Origin: Rubellicoccus peritrichatus
GTDB taxonomy: Bacteria > Verrucomicrobiota > Verrucomicrobiia > Opitutales > Cerasicoccaceae
DNA length: 64,000 nt
Assembly (NCBI RefSeq): GCF_033100135.1
Contig: NZ_CP136920.1
Span: 3,219,001 to 3,283,000, forward strand
Direction of reading: 5' to 3'
The notes beneath the pieces were generated by a model, which worked only from the letters and a program-made list of their open reading frames with translations, had not been told where the DNA came from and did no database searches. The position numbers and the translations under genes were made by a program. Within the stretch, counting starts at the first letter, position 1, and every line of letters begins with the position of its first letter. Below, piece after piece: positions 46,649 through 56,206 of this stretch.

Positions 46649-46653
46649 CGGTT

Positions 46654-47736
46654 ATGTCGAAGTCCGTTTTTAATTACACACCAGCAGGTAAACGCATTGC
46701 AGAGCTGTTGAGCGAACGCATTGTCTTTATTGATGGTGCGATGGGCACGACAATCCAGCGCTACAAGCTTGAGGAGGCCGATTTCAGGGGGGAACGTTTT
46801 GCTGATCTGGAGAAGGACCCCAAGGGTAATAATGACCTTTTAACCATAACCCGGCCCGACATTATCCGCGACATTCACCTCGCTTTCTATCGTGCCGGCT
46901 CGGATATTGTTGAGACCAACACCTTTTCGGCCACCTCGATTGCGCAGGCGGATTACGGCCTGGAGGCTTTGGCTTATGAATTGAATGTCGAGTCGGCTAA
47001 ACTGGCGCGTTCAGCCGCTGAAGAAGTTATGAAAGAGGATCCTGGGCGCGAGTGTTTTGTTGCCGGAGCTTTTGGGCCAACCAATCGGACGGCTTCCCTT
47101 TCCCCGGATGTTAACCGTCCAGAGTATCGTAATGTCACATTTATGGAACTCAAAGACGCTTACTTGGAGCAAGCCCGTGGCTTGTTTGACGGAGGTGCGG
47201 ATGTGTTTCTGATTGAGACGATTTTTGATACTTTGAATGCCAAGGCCGCCATTTTTGCGGTTGAGGAGTTTTTCGAAGACAAGACTGAGCGTTTGCCAGT
47301 CATGATTTCCGGGACGATCACCGACCAGTCGGGTCGAACGCTTTCAGGGCAGACAACCGAGGCTTTCTGGAATAGTGTGCGTCATGCTAACCCATTATGT
47401 GTTGGAATGAATTGCGCCCTGGGTGCCGATTTGATGCGCCCTTACATTGAGGAGCTTTCGCGTATCGCCGAGTGTAATGTATCCTGTTACCCGAATGCAG
47501 GTTTGCCTGATCCCCTTTCTCCAACCGGTTATCCTGAAGGTCCGGCAGACACCGCCGGCCACCTTGAAAGTTTCGCCAAGGATGGTTTGCTCAATATGGT
47601 TGGCGGTTGCTGTGGAACCACGCCCGATCATATCGCCGAGATTCAAAATGTGCTTTCACAATATCCGAAACGAGAGATTCCCGAAATCGAACCGGCACTC
47701 CGCCTGAGTGGTCTTGAACCACTGAATATCAGCTGA
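46654..47736 (+). CDS. metH: Methionine synthase, homocysteine-binding part (split MetH)
   Basis: The 360-residue product equals the N-terminal module of cobalamin-dependent MetH, a TIM barrel that binds homocysteine through zinc. Zinc ligands are in GMNCALG and [11 protein letters not shown]. The N-terminus [15 protein letters not shown] is a family signature. The protein ends at [12 protein letters not shown], which in one-piece MetH is the linker leading into the folate domain, so the break is at a natural domain border. The stop codon directly abuts the left arm of a GxxExxY cassette. The remaining MetH domains are encoded at 48197-50884. Confidence 0.93.
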   Translation: MSKSVFNYTPAGKRIAELLSERIVFIDGAMGTTIQRYKLEEADFRGERFADLEKDPKGNNDLLTITRPDIIRDIHLAFYRAGSDIVETNTFSATSIAQADYGLEALAYELNVESAKLARSAAEEVMKEDPGRECFVAGAFGPTNRTASLSPDVNRPEYRNVTFMELKDAYLEQARGLFDGGADVFLIETIFDTLNAKAAIFAVEEFFEDKTERLPVMISGTITDQSGRTLSGQTTEAFWNSVRHANPLCVGMNCALGADLMRPYIEELSRIAECNVSCYPNAGLPDPLSPTGYPEGPADTAGHLESFAKDGLLNMVGGCCGTTPDHIAEIQNVLSQYPKREIPEIEPALRLSGLEPLNIS

Positions 47737-47760
47737 TTTTTTACCACGGAGGCACGGAGA
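47737..47760 (+). repeat. Left inverted-repeat arm of the GxxExxY cassette
   Basis: TTTTTTACCACGGAGGCACG with GAGA following is the reverse complement of 48141-48173, except that the right arm has an extra nine-base unit (GGCACAGAG). The arm begins immediately after the TGA of the homocysteine-binding MetH gene, and its last base is the A of the GxxExxY start codon. Confidence 0.85.
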
Positions 47761-48134
47761 TGTTAGAGGAAGACTTAACGGAGAAGATCATTGGTGCTGC
47801 TATTGAGGTCCACAAATATTGGGGGCCTGGCTTGAATGAGAGCATCTATGAGTTAAGTCTTTGTCAGGAACTTTCAATGCGTGGACTCTCTTTTGAGCAC
47901 CAACATTATCTTCCCTTAATATATAAGGATGTTCGGATTGGAGATGACTTACGATTGGATCTCTGGGTTGAGAAAAAAGTAGTGGTCGAGAACAAATGCA
48001 TTTCAAACATTTTACCAGTCCATGAGTCTCAATTATTAACTTATATGCGCCTTACCAAATCTCGTGTAGGGCTCCTAATTAACTATCACGTTCCTGTCCT
48101 GACAAAGGGAGGAATTAAACGCATGGTCCTCTAA
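47760..48134 (+). CDS. GxxExxY family protein (PD-(D/E)XK-like)
   Basis: This 124-residue protein has the family signature GPGLNESIYE and the end SRVGLLINYHVP..GGIKRMVL. The family is placed in the PD-(D/E)XK nuclease-like superfamily in Pfam, and the pattern LDLWVEKKVVVENK fits the D...ExK active-site line. Its biological role has not been established to my knowledge. It is bounded on both sides by arms of an inverted repeat and lies between the two halves of methionine synthase, in the same direction. The start codon overlaps the left arm and uses GGAG within it. Confidence 0.9.
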   Translation: MLEEDLTEKIIGAAIEVHKYWGPGLNESIYELSLCQELSMRGLSFEHQHYLPLIYKDVRIGDDLRLDLWVEKKVVVENKCISNILPVHESQLLTYMRLTKSRVGLLINYHVPVLTKGGIKRMVL

Positions 48135-48140
48135 GTAATC

Positions 48141-48173
48141 TCTCCGTGCCTCTGTGCCCTCCGTGGTAAAAAA
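48141..48173 (+). repeat. Right inverted-repeat arm of the GxxExxY cassette
   Basis: TCTCCGTGCC and TCTGTGCCCTCCGTGGTAAA form the reverse complement of the left arm at 47737-47760 with one extra nine-base unit. The arm lies seven bases after the GxxExxY stop. It resembles the longer arms at 61111 and 61305, which use the same pattern CCACG-purines-GGCACA. Confidence 0.85.
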
Positions 48174-48196
48174 GTAACATAAAAAATTTCATAAGT

Positions 48197-50884
48197 ATGT
48201 CTAACGCAGCACAGCAATTTATCCTCGTTGGGGAACGAACCAACGTCACCGGTTCGCCACGTTTTCGTAAGCTCATTAAGGAAGACCGCTTTGACGATGC
48301 CCTCGAAGTCGCGCGTCAGCAGGTTGAGAGTGGTGCCCATGTCATTGATGTGAACTTCGATGAAGGGTTGCTTGATTCTGAGGCTTGCATGCATCACTTC
48401 CTGAATTTGATGGCGGCTGAGCCGGATATCAGTCGCATACCGGTCATGGTTGACTCTTCGAAGTGGAGTGTGATCGAGGCCGGGCTTCGTTGCCTGCAAG
48501 GAAAGGGAATCGTCAACTCCATCAGTTTGAAAGAGGGCGTAGAGGTTTTTAAAAAGCATGCACGCTTGATTCAGCGCTATGGCGCTGCCACTGTGGTGAT
48601 GGCTTTCGATGAGGAAGGTCAGGCTGCGACAAAGGAAGACAAAGTCCGCATTTGCAAACGTGCCTACGATATCCTCGTTAACGAAGTCAATTTTGATCCG
48701 CAGGATATTATCTTTGACCCCAATATCCTCACCGTGGCGACCGGGATGGATGAACACAATAACTATGCGGTCGATTTTATTGAAGCGGTAACCGAGATCA
48801 AGCGGCTCTGCCCGGGTGCTCGATGCAGTGGTGGCGTCAGTAACATTTCCTTCTCATTCCGTGGTAACAATCCGGTTCGTGAGGCAATGCATAGTGCTTT
48901 TCTGTATCATGCCATTCGTGCCGGCCTTGATATGGGAATCGTGAACGCGGGAATGGTTGGTGTTTATGATGACATCGACAAGGAACTCCTTGAGCGCGTT
49001 GAAGACGTTTTGCTCAATCGCCGTGATGATGCCACCGAGCGACTCATTACTTTTGCAGAAACCGTAAAAGGCGAGGGCAAGAAGGAAGATGATTCAACCA
49101 AGCTGGCCTGGCGTGAGGGATCGGTTGAAGAACGTATCAGCCACGCACTCGTCAAAGGTATCGCCGATTACATTGAAGCCGATACGGAGGAAGCACGTCA
49201 AAAACTGAACCGGCCGCTGGAAGTGATTGAAGGGCCGTTGATGGACGGGATGAAAGTCGTCGGTAAGCTTTTCGGTGATGGCAAAATGTTCCTTCCGCAA
49301 GTGGTTAAAAGTGCGCGTGTGATGAAGAAAGCTGTCGCCTACCTGACGCCTTTCATGGAGAAGGAGAAAGAAGGGCAGGAGGGTAATGCTCAGGGTGTCT
49401 TTGTTATCGCGACGGTTAAAGGTGATGTTCATGACATCGGTAAGAACATCGTTGCTGTGGTTTTGGCCTGTAATAGTTGGAAGGTGGTCGATCTTGGTGT
49501 GATGGTTTCCTGTGACCAGATTCTGCAGAAGGCCAAAGAGGAAAATGCTGATATTGTCGGTATGTCAGGATTGATTACACCATCCCTGGATGAAATGATT
49601 CATAATGCGCAGGAGATGAAGCGTCAGGGCTTTGATGTTCCGCTTTTACTTGGAGGCGCAACCACGAGTAAGGCGCATACTGCGATTAAGATTGCTCCAG
49701 AGTATGATCATCCGGTTGTCCATGTCGCAGATGCTTCTCTGGTTGTTAATGTGTGTGCGGATCTTGGAAGTCCAGAGCGTCGTGACGCTTACATTTCAGA
49801 GTTAAACGCAGATCATGAGCGTCAACGTGAACGCTTTGCCCGCAACCAGAACAAGACGAAATTTCTGAGCATTGGTGAAGCCCGCGAAAAGTCTGTCAAA
49901 ATCGATTGGTCGAACTACGAAGCACCGAAGCCCAGTCGTTATGGTATTGTGCATTGGGATCAAATCGACCTTGGGCGCATCGCGGAATACATTGACTGGT
50001 CGCCTTTCTTTTGGACGTGGGAGCTCAAAGGTGTTTTCCCAAAAATCCTTAGCCACGATAAGTACGGTGCGGAGGCAACCAAGTTGTATGATGATGCACG
50101 TCGTCTCATTGATGAGATCGTTCGTAACAAGCGTTTCCGCTGTCGTGCGGTGACCGGTATCTGGCCTGCGAATTCCATTGGTGACGATGTTGCGCTTTAT
50201 GGAATCGATGGGAATGGGGACCAGGAGCTCGCGCGTTTTCACTTCCTGCGTCAGCAAAAGGAGAAGACCGGGAATGATCAGACATATCGCTGCCTGGCTG
50301 ATTATGTTGCTCCCAAAGACTCGGGCAAGGCAGACATCATGGGGGCTTTCGCCTGCACCTCAGGTGAGGAAGTTGATACCTATGCCAAGACTTTCGAAGA
50401 TAAGGGTGACGATTATACCGGCATCATGATTAAGGCAATCGGAGATCGTTTTGCAGAAGCTTGCGCGGAGTGGTTGCACAAACAAATCCGTGACGATCTT
50501 GGCTTTGGTGCGGAAGAGGGTTTTTCCGGCAAGGCAGGACTCTTGCACAAACCGGGTGAGGTCAATGAGCATGTTGCCTGGATGGTGAAGGAGCAATACC
50601 AGGGCATTCGCCCAGCAGCAGGCTATCCGGCATGTCCTGACCACACCGAGAAAGATGGTTTGTGGGAATTGCTCAATGCCGAGTCGCTAACAGGAATTTC
50701 TTTAACCGAAAGTCGTGCTATGAATCCACCGGCTTCAGTGAGTGGATTGTATTTTACGCATCCCGAGGCCAAATACTTCAACGTGGGCACAATCGACCGG
50801 GATCAGGCCGAAGAGTACGCCAGACGCAAGGGCGTGGAAATTCCCTTTATGGAGAAGTGGCTCCGGCCCAATCTCGAAGGCTGA
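48197..50884 (+). CDS. metH: Methionine synthase, folate-, cobalamin- and SAM-binding part (split MetH)
   Basis: The 895-residue product holds the rest of MetH. The pterin-binding domain (about 1-260) begins [20 protein letters not shown]. The cap and cobalamin domains (about 300-560) include the cofactor His motif in [10 protein letters not shown]. The reactivation domain (about 575-895) has [15 protein letters not shown], which contacts SAM. Together with 46654-47736 the two proteins add up to 1255 residues, about the size of one-piece MetH. The start at ATG 48197 adds about seven residues not found in one-piece forms. The gene is separated from its partner only by the cassette. Confidence 0.95.
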   Translation: MSNAAQQFILVGERTNVTGSPRFRKLIKEDRFDDALEVARQQVESGAHVIDVNFDEGLLDSEACMHHFLNLMAAEPDISRIPVMVDSSKWSVIEAGLRCLQGKGIVNSISLKEGVEVFKKHARLIQRYGAATVVMAFDEEGQAATKEDKVRICKRAYDILVNEVNFDPQDIIFDPNILTVATGMDEHNNYAVDFIEAVTEIKRLCPGARCSGGVSNISFSFRGNNPVREAMHSAFLYHAIRAGLDMGIVNAGMVGVYDDIDKELLERVEDVLLNRRDDATERLITFAETVKGEGKKEDDSTKLAWREGSVEERISHALVKGIADYIEADTEEARQKLNRPLEVIEGPLMDGMKVVGKLFGDGKMFLPQVVKSARVMKKAVAYLTPFMEKEKEGQEGNAQGVFVIATVKGDVHDIGKNIVAVVLACNSWKVVDLGVMVSCDQILQKAKEENADIVGMSGLITPSLDEMIHNAQEMKRQGFDVPLLLGGATTSKAHTAIKIAPEYDHPVVHVADASLVVNVCADLGSPERRDAYISELNADHERQRERFARNQNKTKFLSIGEAREKSVKIDWSNYEAPKPSRYGIVHWDQIDLGRIAEYIDWSPFFWTWELKGVFPKILSHDKYGAEATKLYDDARRLIDEIVRNKRFRCRAVTGIWPANSIGDDVALYGIDGNGDQELARFHFLRQQKEKTGNDQTYRCLADYVAPKDSGKADIMGAFACTSGEEVDTYAKTFEDKGDDYTGIMIKAIGDRFAEACAEWLHKQIRDDLGFGAEEGFSGKAGLLHKPGEVNEHVAWMVKEQYQGIRPAAGYPACPDHTEKDGLWELLNAESLTGISLTESRAMNPPASVSGLYFTHPEAKYFNVGTIDRDQAEEYARRKGVEIPFMEKWLRPNLEG

Positions 50885-50930
50885 GTAACGGGTTGAATAT
50901 TGTCCAATCCGCTGTAGCTTAACGCGAATA

Positions 50931-51929
50931 ATGTTTGTAGACGAAGTCAGTGTGAGCCTCAAGGCGGGCGATGGAGGGAATGGTTGTGTGAGCTTCCGGC
51001 GTGAGCGTCATCGGCCCAAAGGAGGACCCGACGGTGGTAATGGTGCCCGTGGTGGCAGTGTCATTCTCGTTTGTGATCAGAATATTGATGATCTGACAGA
51101 CTATAAATATGTGCCGCACGCCCGGGCTGATAATGGTGAGCCTGGCCGCGGAAATGACCAGAATGGCAAAGCAGGCAAGGACAAGCGGCTTTTGGTGCCA
51201 CCAGGGCTTGTCGTTATCGACGAGGAAACTGGCGAAGTCGTGACCGAACTGCTTGATTTGGAGACAGAGTATGTCCTGCTCAAAGGTGGAACCGGAGGCA
51301 AGGGCAACGCGAGTTTCAAAAGCTCGGTTGATCAGGCTCCGCGCAAATTTACCGCTGGCACCGAGGGTGAAGAGGGCAGCTATAAATTTGTTCTCAAAAC
51401 CATTGCAGACGCCGGCCTTGTCGGGTTGCCCAATGCTGGCAAGTCGACTTTGACAAATCGCCTGACCAAAGCGCGTCCGAAAATGGGGGCTTATCCTTTT
51501 ACGACCTTACAGCCAAGCGTTGGAATCCTCGATTATCCGGAAGAACATGCCCGCGCCAGCATTGCGGATATCCCGGGATTGATTGCCGGTGCTCACAAGA
51601 ACAAGGGGCTGGGGCATCGCTTTCTGCGTCATATCGAGCGTTGCAATCACTTGCTCTTGATCATCGATTTCGCAGGAGTCGATGGACGATCACCCACGGA
51701 TGACTACAAGACGCTGATTAATGAATTGGGTGAGTATGATCCTGCGTTGTTGGAGAAACCACGGACGGTTCTGGCCAACAAGATCGATTTACCGGCGGCA
51801 ACGGATAACCTGAATGCTTTCCGCGCGGAATTCCCGGATATCGAAGCGATGCCGATGTCGTGTCAAAACGGGGAAGGTCTGGAGCAATTGAAGCAGCATT
51901 TACGTCCACTGGCTAAGCTGCTGAAGTAA
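50931..51929 (+). CDS. obg: GTPase Obg/CgtA
   Basis: This is the conserved ribosome-associated GTPase. The glycine-rich Obg fold lies at about residues 1-158 (MFVDEVSVSLKAGDGGNG and KGGPDGGNGARGG). The G domain follows with G1 GLPNAGKST, G3 DIPG and G4 NKID. The C-terminal OCT domain seen in some family members is absent, giving 332 residues. The gene starts 46 bases after metH and is convergent with a TPR gene. Confidence 0.95.
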   Translation: MFVDEVSVSLKAGDGGNGCVSFRRERHRPKGGPDGGNGARGGSVILVCDQNIDDLTDYKYVPHARADNGEPGRGNDQNGKAGKDKRLLVPPGLVVIDEETGEVVTELLDLETEYVLLKGGTGGKGNASFKSSVDQAPRKFTAGTEGEEGSYKFVLKTIADAGLVGLPNAGKSTLTNRLTKARPKMGAYPFTTLQPSVGILDYPEEHARASIADIPGLIAGAHKNKGLGHRFLRHIERCNHLLLIIDFAGVDGRSPTDDYKTLINELGEYDPALLEKPRTVLANKIDLPAATDNLNAFRAEFPDIEAMPMSCQNGEGLEQLKQHLRPLAKLLK

Positions 51930-51976
51930 TAGAGATATAGTCGGTATGATGGCTGATTTGACATATGAGCCATTGC

Positions 51977-52354
51977 CTAAGTGTCTTCTTTTTCTTCAGC
52001 TTGCTCTTTTAGCTGATCTTTCCAGCCGAGGATTCTCGCCTGTGCGCCGAAATGTTCGGCTGTTTTTTTGTCGCCTTTCTCCATCCAGATACGGGACAGG
52101 CTGGTATTGATGTGCACATCGTTTGAGCGAATTGCGTGGGCTTTCTCTGCTGCGGCGAGGGCTTCGTCATACTTTTTTTGCGAGAAGTGAACTTCAGTCA
52201 TGGCGTGCCAGGCTTCAAAGCAATTGGGATCCTGCTCGACCGCCATGCCAAGCTTGCGAAGGGCTTCGTCGTTGTCGCCCATCGTATAATCAAAAGTGGC
52301 TTCCTCAACCAGAGCCTGGATGTCATTTACGCTTTCCTTTCGGTAATCCGCCAT
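51977..52354 (-). CDS. Small tetratricopeptide-repeat protein
   Basis: The 125-residue protein contains about three TPR units (residues 14-46, 48-80 and 82-113). TPR consensus positions are visible in NDEALRKLGMAVEQDPNCFEAW and YDEALAAAEKAHAIRSNDVH, with the WxxxG/A-x-A-x2-P pattern shifted to CFEAWHAMTEV. There is no signal peptide, so it is probably cytoplasmic. The partner is unknown. It is convergent with obg. Confidence 0.78.
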   Translation of the reverse strand: MADYRKESVNDIQALVEEATFDYTMGDNDEALRKLGMAVEQDPNCFEAWHAMTEVHFSQKKYDEALAAAEKAHAIRSNDVHINTSLSRIWMEKGDKKTAEHFGAQARILGWKDQLKEQAEEKEDT

Positions 52355-52401
52355 AGTCCACCCACAGTAGCATGCGGTTTGGGGAAATCACGCAAAAAGC
52401 G

Positions 52402-54804
52402 TTAAACGATTTTGTTGTGCGGCAATGTGCTCGATAGCTCCTCAGGCTGGGCCTTGCGTCGTTTCAACCAATATCGTGTTCCCACGAACAAGCTGAGCAA
52501 GATGCCGGAAATGACAGTCGAGGGTTCCGGGACGGCTGGCACGACTTCTCCGCTTGAGAGAATTCTAGCGAAGTAAGTTCCCGGGGTGAATCCGGCTGGA
52601 TTGATGAAACGAATTGAGTCAACTTGCGCCAGGGTTAAACCGGCTGCACTGCTGCCAAAAATGAGTTGTGTGGTGCCGCCACCATTTTCATCACCATTCC
52701 AGTTTGTGACTGTGAGTGTGCCGCTCCATGATTCGCTGATGCTGGCGTCGTAGTCGAGGACAGACGCACTGCCAAGATCGATTGTTGAGCTTGACGAAAG
52801 GGTGAGTGTTCCAAGCGACTCGTTGTTACCGTTTGTATCAAAAGTGCCGCCACCCAGAGTCATGTTGGATATGTCGGCGATCTGATTCGCAGCCGATAAC
52901 AGAAGGGTGCCACCGTTGACGACGACGTCGCCAGCAATTGCATTGGTCCCCGCAGTTTTGCTTAATTCAAGTTCACCCGCAGTTACTGTTGTGGTGCCGG
53001 TGTAGGTATTGGCATTAGCCCCGGATAAAGTCAGGTTGCCAGCCCCGGTCTTGGTCAGACTGCCGTTGCTGATGGTTGCTGTGATTTCCAGGTCGCTCGC
53101 CGCTGTGCTGTCGGCAACATCAAAGCTGCGTGTCCCGGCACCAAGGTCAAGATTCCCCGCAATGGTCGCCGAAGTGTTGCCTGCCACTGAGCGGGTGACG
53201 TTGCCATTGAGGACAATGCTGGCCACACTGGATGCGCCATCAATGGTTTGAACCAGTGCTCCCCCTTCAAGTGCCAATCCACCGATGGTTTCAGCGATGT
53301 CATTATCATAAACCGTTGAGTCGATTTGGAATACACCAGAGCTGTTTACGGTAACTGTGGTTGAGTCTCCGATGTTATTTTGCCACTGGGAGCTGAATGT
53401 ATCTGTTCCAACTCCATCACCGATGGTGATCGCGCCAGTCAGTGGAGTAAGAACAGTAGCAGCATCATTACCCAGATCAGTGACAAGTGTGCCTGCGTTA
53501 ACGGTTGTGGTGCCACTGTAAGCAGAGAGAACACCGTCTGAATTATTACCAAAGAATAAAGTGGCTGTGCCTTCTCCATTTTTAATCAAGCCACCGGTGC
53601 CAGAGAGCTGAGAGTTGAAAAATGTATCGCCGGCGCCATCGATGGTGAGCGTGTTACCGCCGTTGACCAATGTGTTGTCACCTGCATCAGCACCAATCGT
53701 GAGTGTGGTGCTGGCAGTTTCCGATGTGATCGTTGCATCATCCGCAAGTGTGATGTTGCCTTCCCAATTGTTGCTGCCGGAAAAGCTGCGCAACGCGCCC
53801 TGACTATCATGTCCCGCTCCAGCAAGACTCAGGGTTTCATCCGCTACGGTAATTCCGCCTGAAAGATCCAAAGTTCCGCCATCCGTGACGGTTGTTCCTC
53901 CAGAAGTACTTCCTAGTGCGGTGGCATTGGTTATCCGCAGTGTGCCATCTTCCACCGTTAGTGTTCCATCACCACTGGAAGTTTTTTCGATGATCATCGT
54001 TCCGTCACCTTGTTTGACAAATGCACTGGAGGCATTGGCCCAGAGAAGAGCGTTACCCGCGCCATTGACGGTGAAAGTTATTCCATCAGATACCTCGATA
54101 TAGCCCGTGTCGTTCGCTTCTGCTTGAAGGAATCCAGTGAAGGTTTGATTGTTGGTTGAAATACGAAGGGTAGGGGTGCGGCTGATTCCTCCCTGGTCAT
54201 CTTCAAAACGGATTTCCGGGGCATCGATTGCATTGCTGTTGGTTGATTCCAGGACACCACCACGAATACGAATGCGACTAGTAAACTGGTTATTACCGGA
54301 GAGGATGAGGGTATGTTCGCCAAACTTGGTCAGTTGGCCCGCAGCTGTTACTGGATTGATGTCACCGGAAAGCGTCAGCGTGCCACCGTTTTCACCACGG
54401 AACTGCATGTTTCCCGTTGTGATGAAATCATTTGAAATTGAGGCTGTCCCCGTATGAAGGATGTCAATATCGCGTGTCCCGCGAAAATCTATCTGGTTCC
54501 CGGTAATCGCAAAGTCGCCACTGCCGAGTGAAGCTTCAAAAGTAATCTTTTCAATGATGAAGCCTGCAGCATTGTCATTGTTGGAGCTTGTTCCTGTCCC
54601 GAATTCGAGTTCTGTCGTCGTCGCACTGGGCGGAGCAACATCGCCGACCCAGTTCAATCCGGTTGACCAGTCATCCCCAGTCCCGCCGTCATCCCAGACG
54701 AACTGGGCGGAAAGAGGGGCGATGCCGACACAGGTAATTCCTGCAAACGCAAACAGGATGTTTCGCGTCTGGACCTGAGACAAAGGATTTACGGCCCAAA
54801 ACAC
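52402..54804 (-). CDS. Autotransporter-associated beta-strand repeat protein with PEP-CTERM signal
   Basis: This 800-residue secreted protein has a signal peptide (ending near APLSAQ) and then many beta-strand repeats with phrases such as LTKFGEHTLILSGNN, LIKNGEGTATLFFGNN and LTKTGAGNLTLSGANANTY. These are the passenger-type repeats usual in Verrucomicrobia, followed by a conserved region near FDTNGNNESLGTLTLSSSS. The C-terminus has VPEPSTVISGILLSLFVGT, a basic cluster (WLKRRK), and then an unusual extra tail of about 17 residues. A GTG at 54804 is the only reasonable start. Confidence 0.85.
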   Translation of the reverse strand: MFWAVNPLSQVQTRNILFAFAGITCVGIAPLSAQFVWDDGGTGDDWSTGLNWVGDVAPPSATTTELEFGTGTSSNNDNAAGFIIEKITFEASLGSGDFAITGNQIDFRGTRDIDILHTGTASISNDFITTGNMQFRGENGGTLTLSGDINPVTAAGQLTKFGEHTLILSGNNQFTSRIRIRGGVLESTNSNAIDAPEIRFEDDQGGISRTPTLRISTNNQTFTGFLQAEANDTGYIEVSDGITFTVNGAGNALLWANASSAFVKQGDGTMIIEKTSSGDGTLTVEDGTLRITNATALGSTSGGTTVTDGGTLDLSGGITVADETLSLAGAGHDSQGALRSFSGSNNWEGNITLADDATITSETASTTLTIGADAGDNTLVNGGNTLTIDGAGDTFFNSQLSGTGGLIKNGEGTATLFFGNNSDGVLSAYSGTTTVNAGTLVTDLGNDAATVLTPLTGAITIGDGVGTDTFSSQWQNNIGDSTTVTVNSSGVFQIDSTVYDNDIAETIGGLALEGGALVQTIDGASSVASIVLNGNVTRSVAGNTSATIAGNLDLGAGTRSFDVADSTAASDLEITATISNGSLTKTGAGNLTLSGANANTYTGTTTVTAGELELSKTAGTNAIAGDVVVNGGTLLLSAANQIADISNMTLGGGTFDTNGNNESLGTLTLSSSSTIDLGSASVLDYDASISESWSGTLTVTNWNGDENGGGTTQLIFGSSAAGLTLAQVDSIRFINPAGFTPGTYFARILSSGEVVPAVPEPSTVISGILLSLFVGTRYWLKRRKAQPEELSSTLPHNKIV

Positions 54805-55060
54805 TATAATATTAGAATTGGATTAATATTCGGTGTTTTTAAGGAGATCTTAACAACGAGCACACTATGAAGTTACTTACAACCGTTGTTTTACATTTCT
54901 TTGACGACTTTGTGATTTGAACGTTTGAGCATATGATTGGCAGTGTTTTGGAAGTAGAAGTGAATGCCTACCTGAGTAGAAACACTCAAATCCGTGTATG
55001 GATTTGGCCTTGTCGCTTTTGGAGGTAGCAGATATCTATTTCAGCTAATAGCTGATTTCT

Positions 55061-56023
55061 ATGAAACTCCACAAACCTACTCCAGAACAGGCACCTTATG
55101 GCCTTCGTGCGTTGAAAATGGTTGCAGAGGCCGCAGGTGAAATTCATCGGTCAGCCCGTAAACTGATCATGGCAGCACAGTCACATTTGATTGGAACGGT
55201 GATCGAATTAGACGATTTAAAGCCGATTACTCCGGAGGAGTTAGCGCAGCATATCGACACACCTGAGCTTCGCTTACAACTGATTCATGGGATGGTTGCC
55301 ATTAGCCTGGTTGATGAGTTTCCCACCGATGCGCAAATGGAGCAGATTCATCGTTTTGCGGCAGCGTTTGAAATTAAGTCTGAGTTGCTCGATACAGTTC
55401 AAAAAGCGGTCGATGGACATATGGCTGTCTTTCGAATGTGTTATCTGCGCCGGACGCACTTCAAGGATTTTATAAAAACTCAGGTAAAACACTCTGGGGC
55501 CATAGGTACAGCTAAGGCGTTGGCAGGGTTTACTGGATTACGTGAAGATAAGGAGCTTTCAGCCCGTTACGAAGCTTTTAAAGATTTACCCCCAAATACA
55601 CTTGGGCGAACGCTTTACGATTATTACATCGAAAATGGCTTTGGCTGGCCGGGGCAGAAGCATGGTTTCCCTGAAGCTGGTGTTTCCCATGATGTTTCTC
55701 ATATCATCAGTGGTTATGGAACGACGCCTGTGGGCGAAACATTGGTTGCAGGATTTGTGGCTGGATATCGTCAGGATCCGAATGCTTTTTTCACGGCCTT
55801 GTTCGGAGTCATAATTTTCGGCACAGGCTTTCAACTGCCGCCAGGTTCGATGGCTGGCCACTTCGATCCAATTGGCCGGGAAGGAGTGGCGGCGCGTCTC
55901 TTTCGCGCAATTGAGCGTGGCTCACTCATGAACATTGATATTTCTGTCGACTTTCTCGTTTGGCCTTATGTTGAACGTGACTTGGATGATTTACGCAAAG
56001 AGTGGAATGTGGTTCCGGAATGA
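55061..56023 (+). CDS. Coq4-like protein with an N-terminal TerB-like helical region
   Basis: The 320-residue protein has two parts. Residues about 20-130 are helical with acidic pattern and look like TerB or another tellurite-type domain (weak). Residues about 150-310 resemble Coq4, the ubiquinone-biosynthesis organiser. The Coq4 zinc motif HDxxH-x11-E is exact: H210, D211, H214 and E226 in SHDVSHIISGYG..VGE. The preceding DLPPNTLGRTLYDYYIENGF matches the Coq4 LPxxSLG region. Verrucomicrobia usually use menaquinone, so the substrate is uncertain. It stands alone with its own promoter region. Confidence 0.7.
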   Translation: MKLHKPTPEQAPYGLRALKMVAEAAGEIHRSARKLIMAAQSHLIGTVIELDDLKPITPEELAQHIDTPELRLQLIHGMVAISLVDEFPTDAQMEQIHRFAAAFEIKSELLDTVQKAVDGHMAVFRMCYLRRTHFKDFIKTQVKHSGAIGTAKALAGFTGLREDKELSARYEAFKDLPPNTLGRTLYDYYIENGFGWPGQKHGFPEAGVSHDVSHIISGYGTTPVGETLVAGFVAGYRQDPNAFFTALFGVIIFGTGFQLPPGSMAGHFDPIGREGVAARLFRAIERGSLMNIDISVDFLVWPYVERDLDDLRKEWNVVPE

Positions 56024-56069
56024 TTGGTGATATCTTTTTATAGCATATGATTTCAAAAGCAACAGACGT

Positions 56070-56200
56070 AAATTATCTCAGGCAAAGGCGCAGAGACGCA
56101 AAGAAGAGAAACAAGAAAAATGCTTGGCGTCTTAGCGTCTTGAGCGAAGCGGGCGAGAGGATTACTTGTATATTTGTAGGTGTTTGGAACCTTGAACCTA
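56070..56200. repeat. Palindromic intergenic repeat, copy A
   Basis: The stretch begins AATTATCTCAGGCAAAGGCG and includes GACGCAAAG and, facing it, CTTAGCGTCTTGAG. It aligns by eye with 61156-61282 (copy B): shared blocks are ATCTCAGGC, AAAGAAGA, AAATGC-TGGC, GCGTCTTGA-CGA and TTGAAC. The copy lies between the convergent coq4-like and rhodanese genes. Confidence 0.7.
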
Positions 56201-56206
56201 TCTCTT

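Noticed and set aside
46500-46653. Possible cobalamin or SAM riboswitch upstream of metH
   Set aside because: The region is only about 150 bases, no B12 box and no known SAM riboswitch core were seen, and the shared 27-base motif explains the conserved part better.
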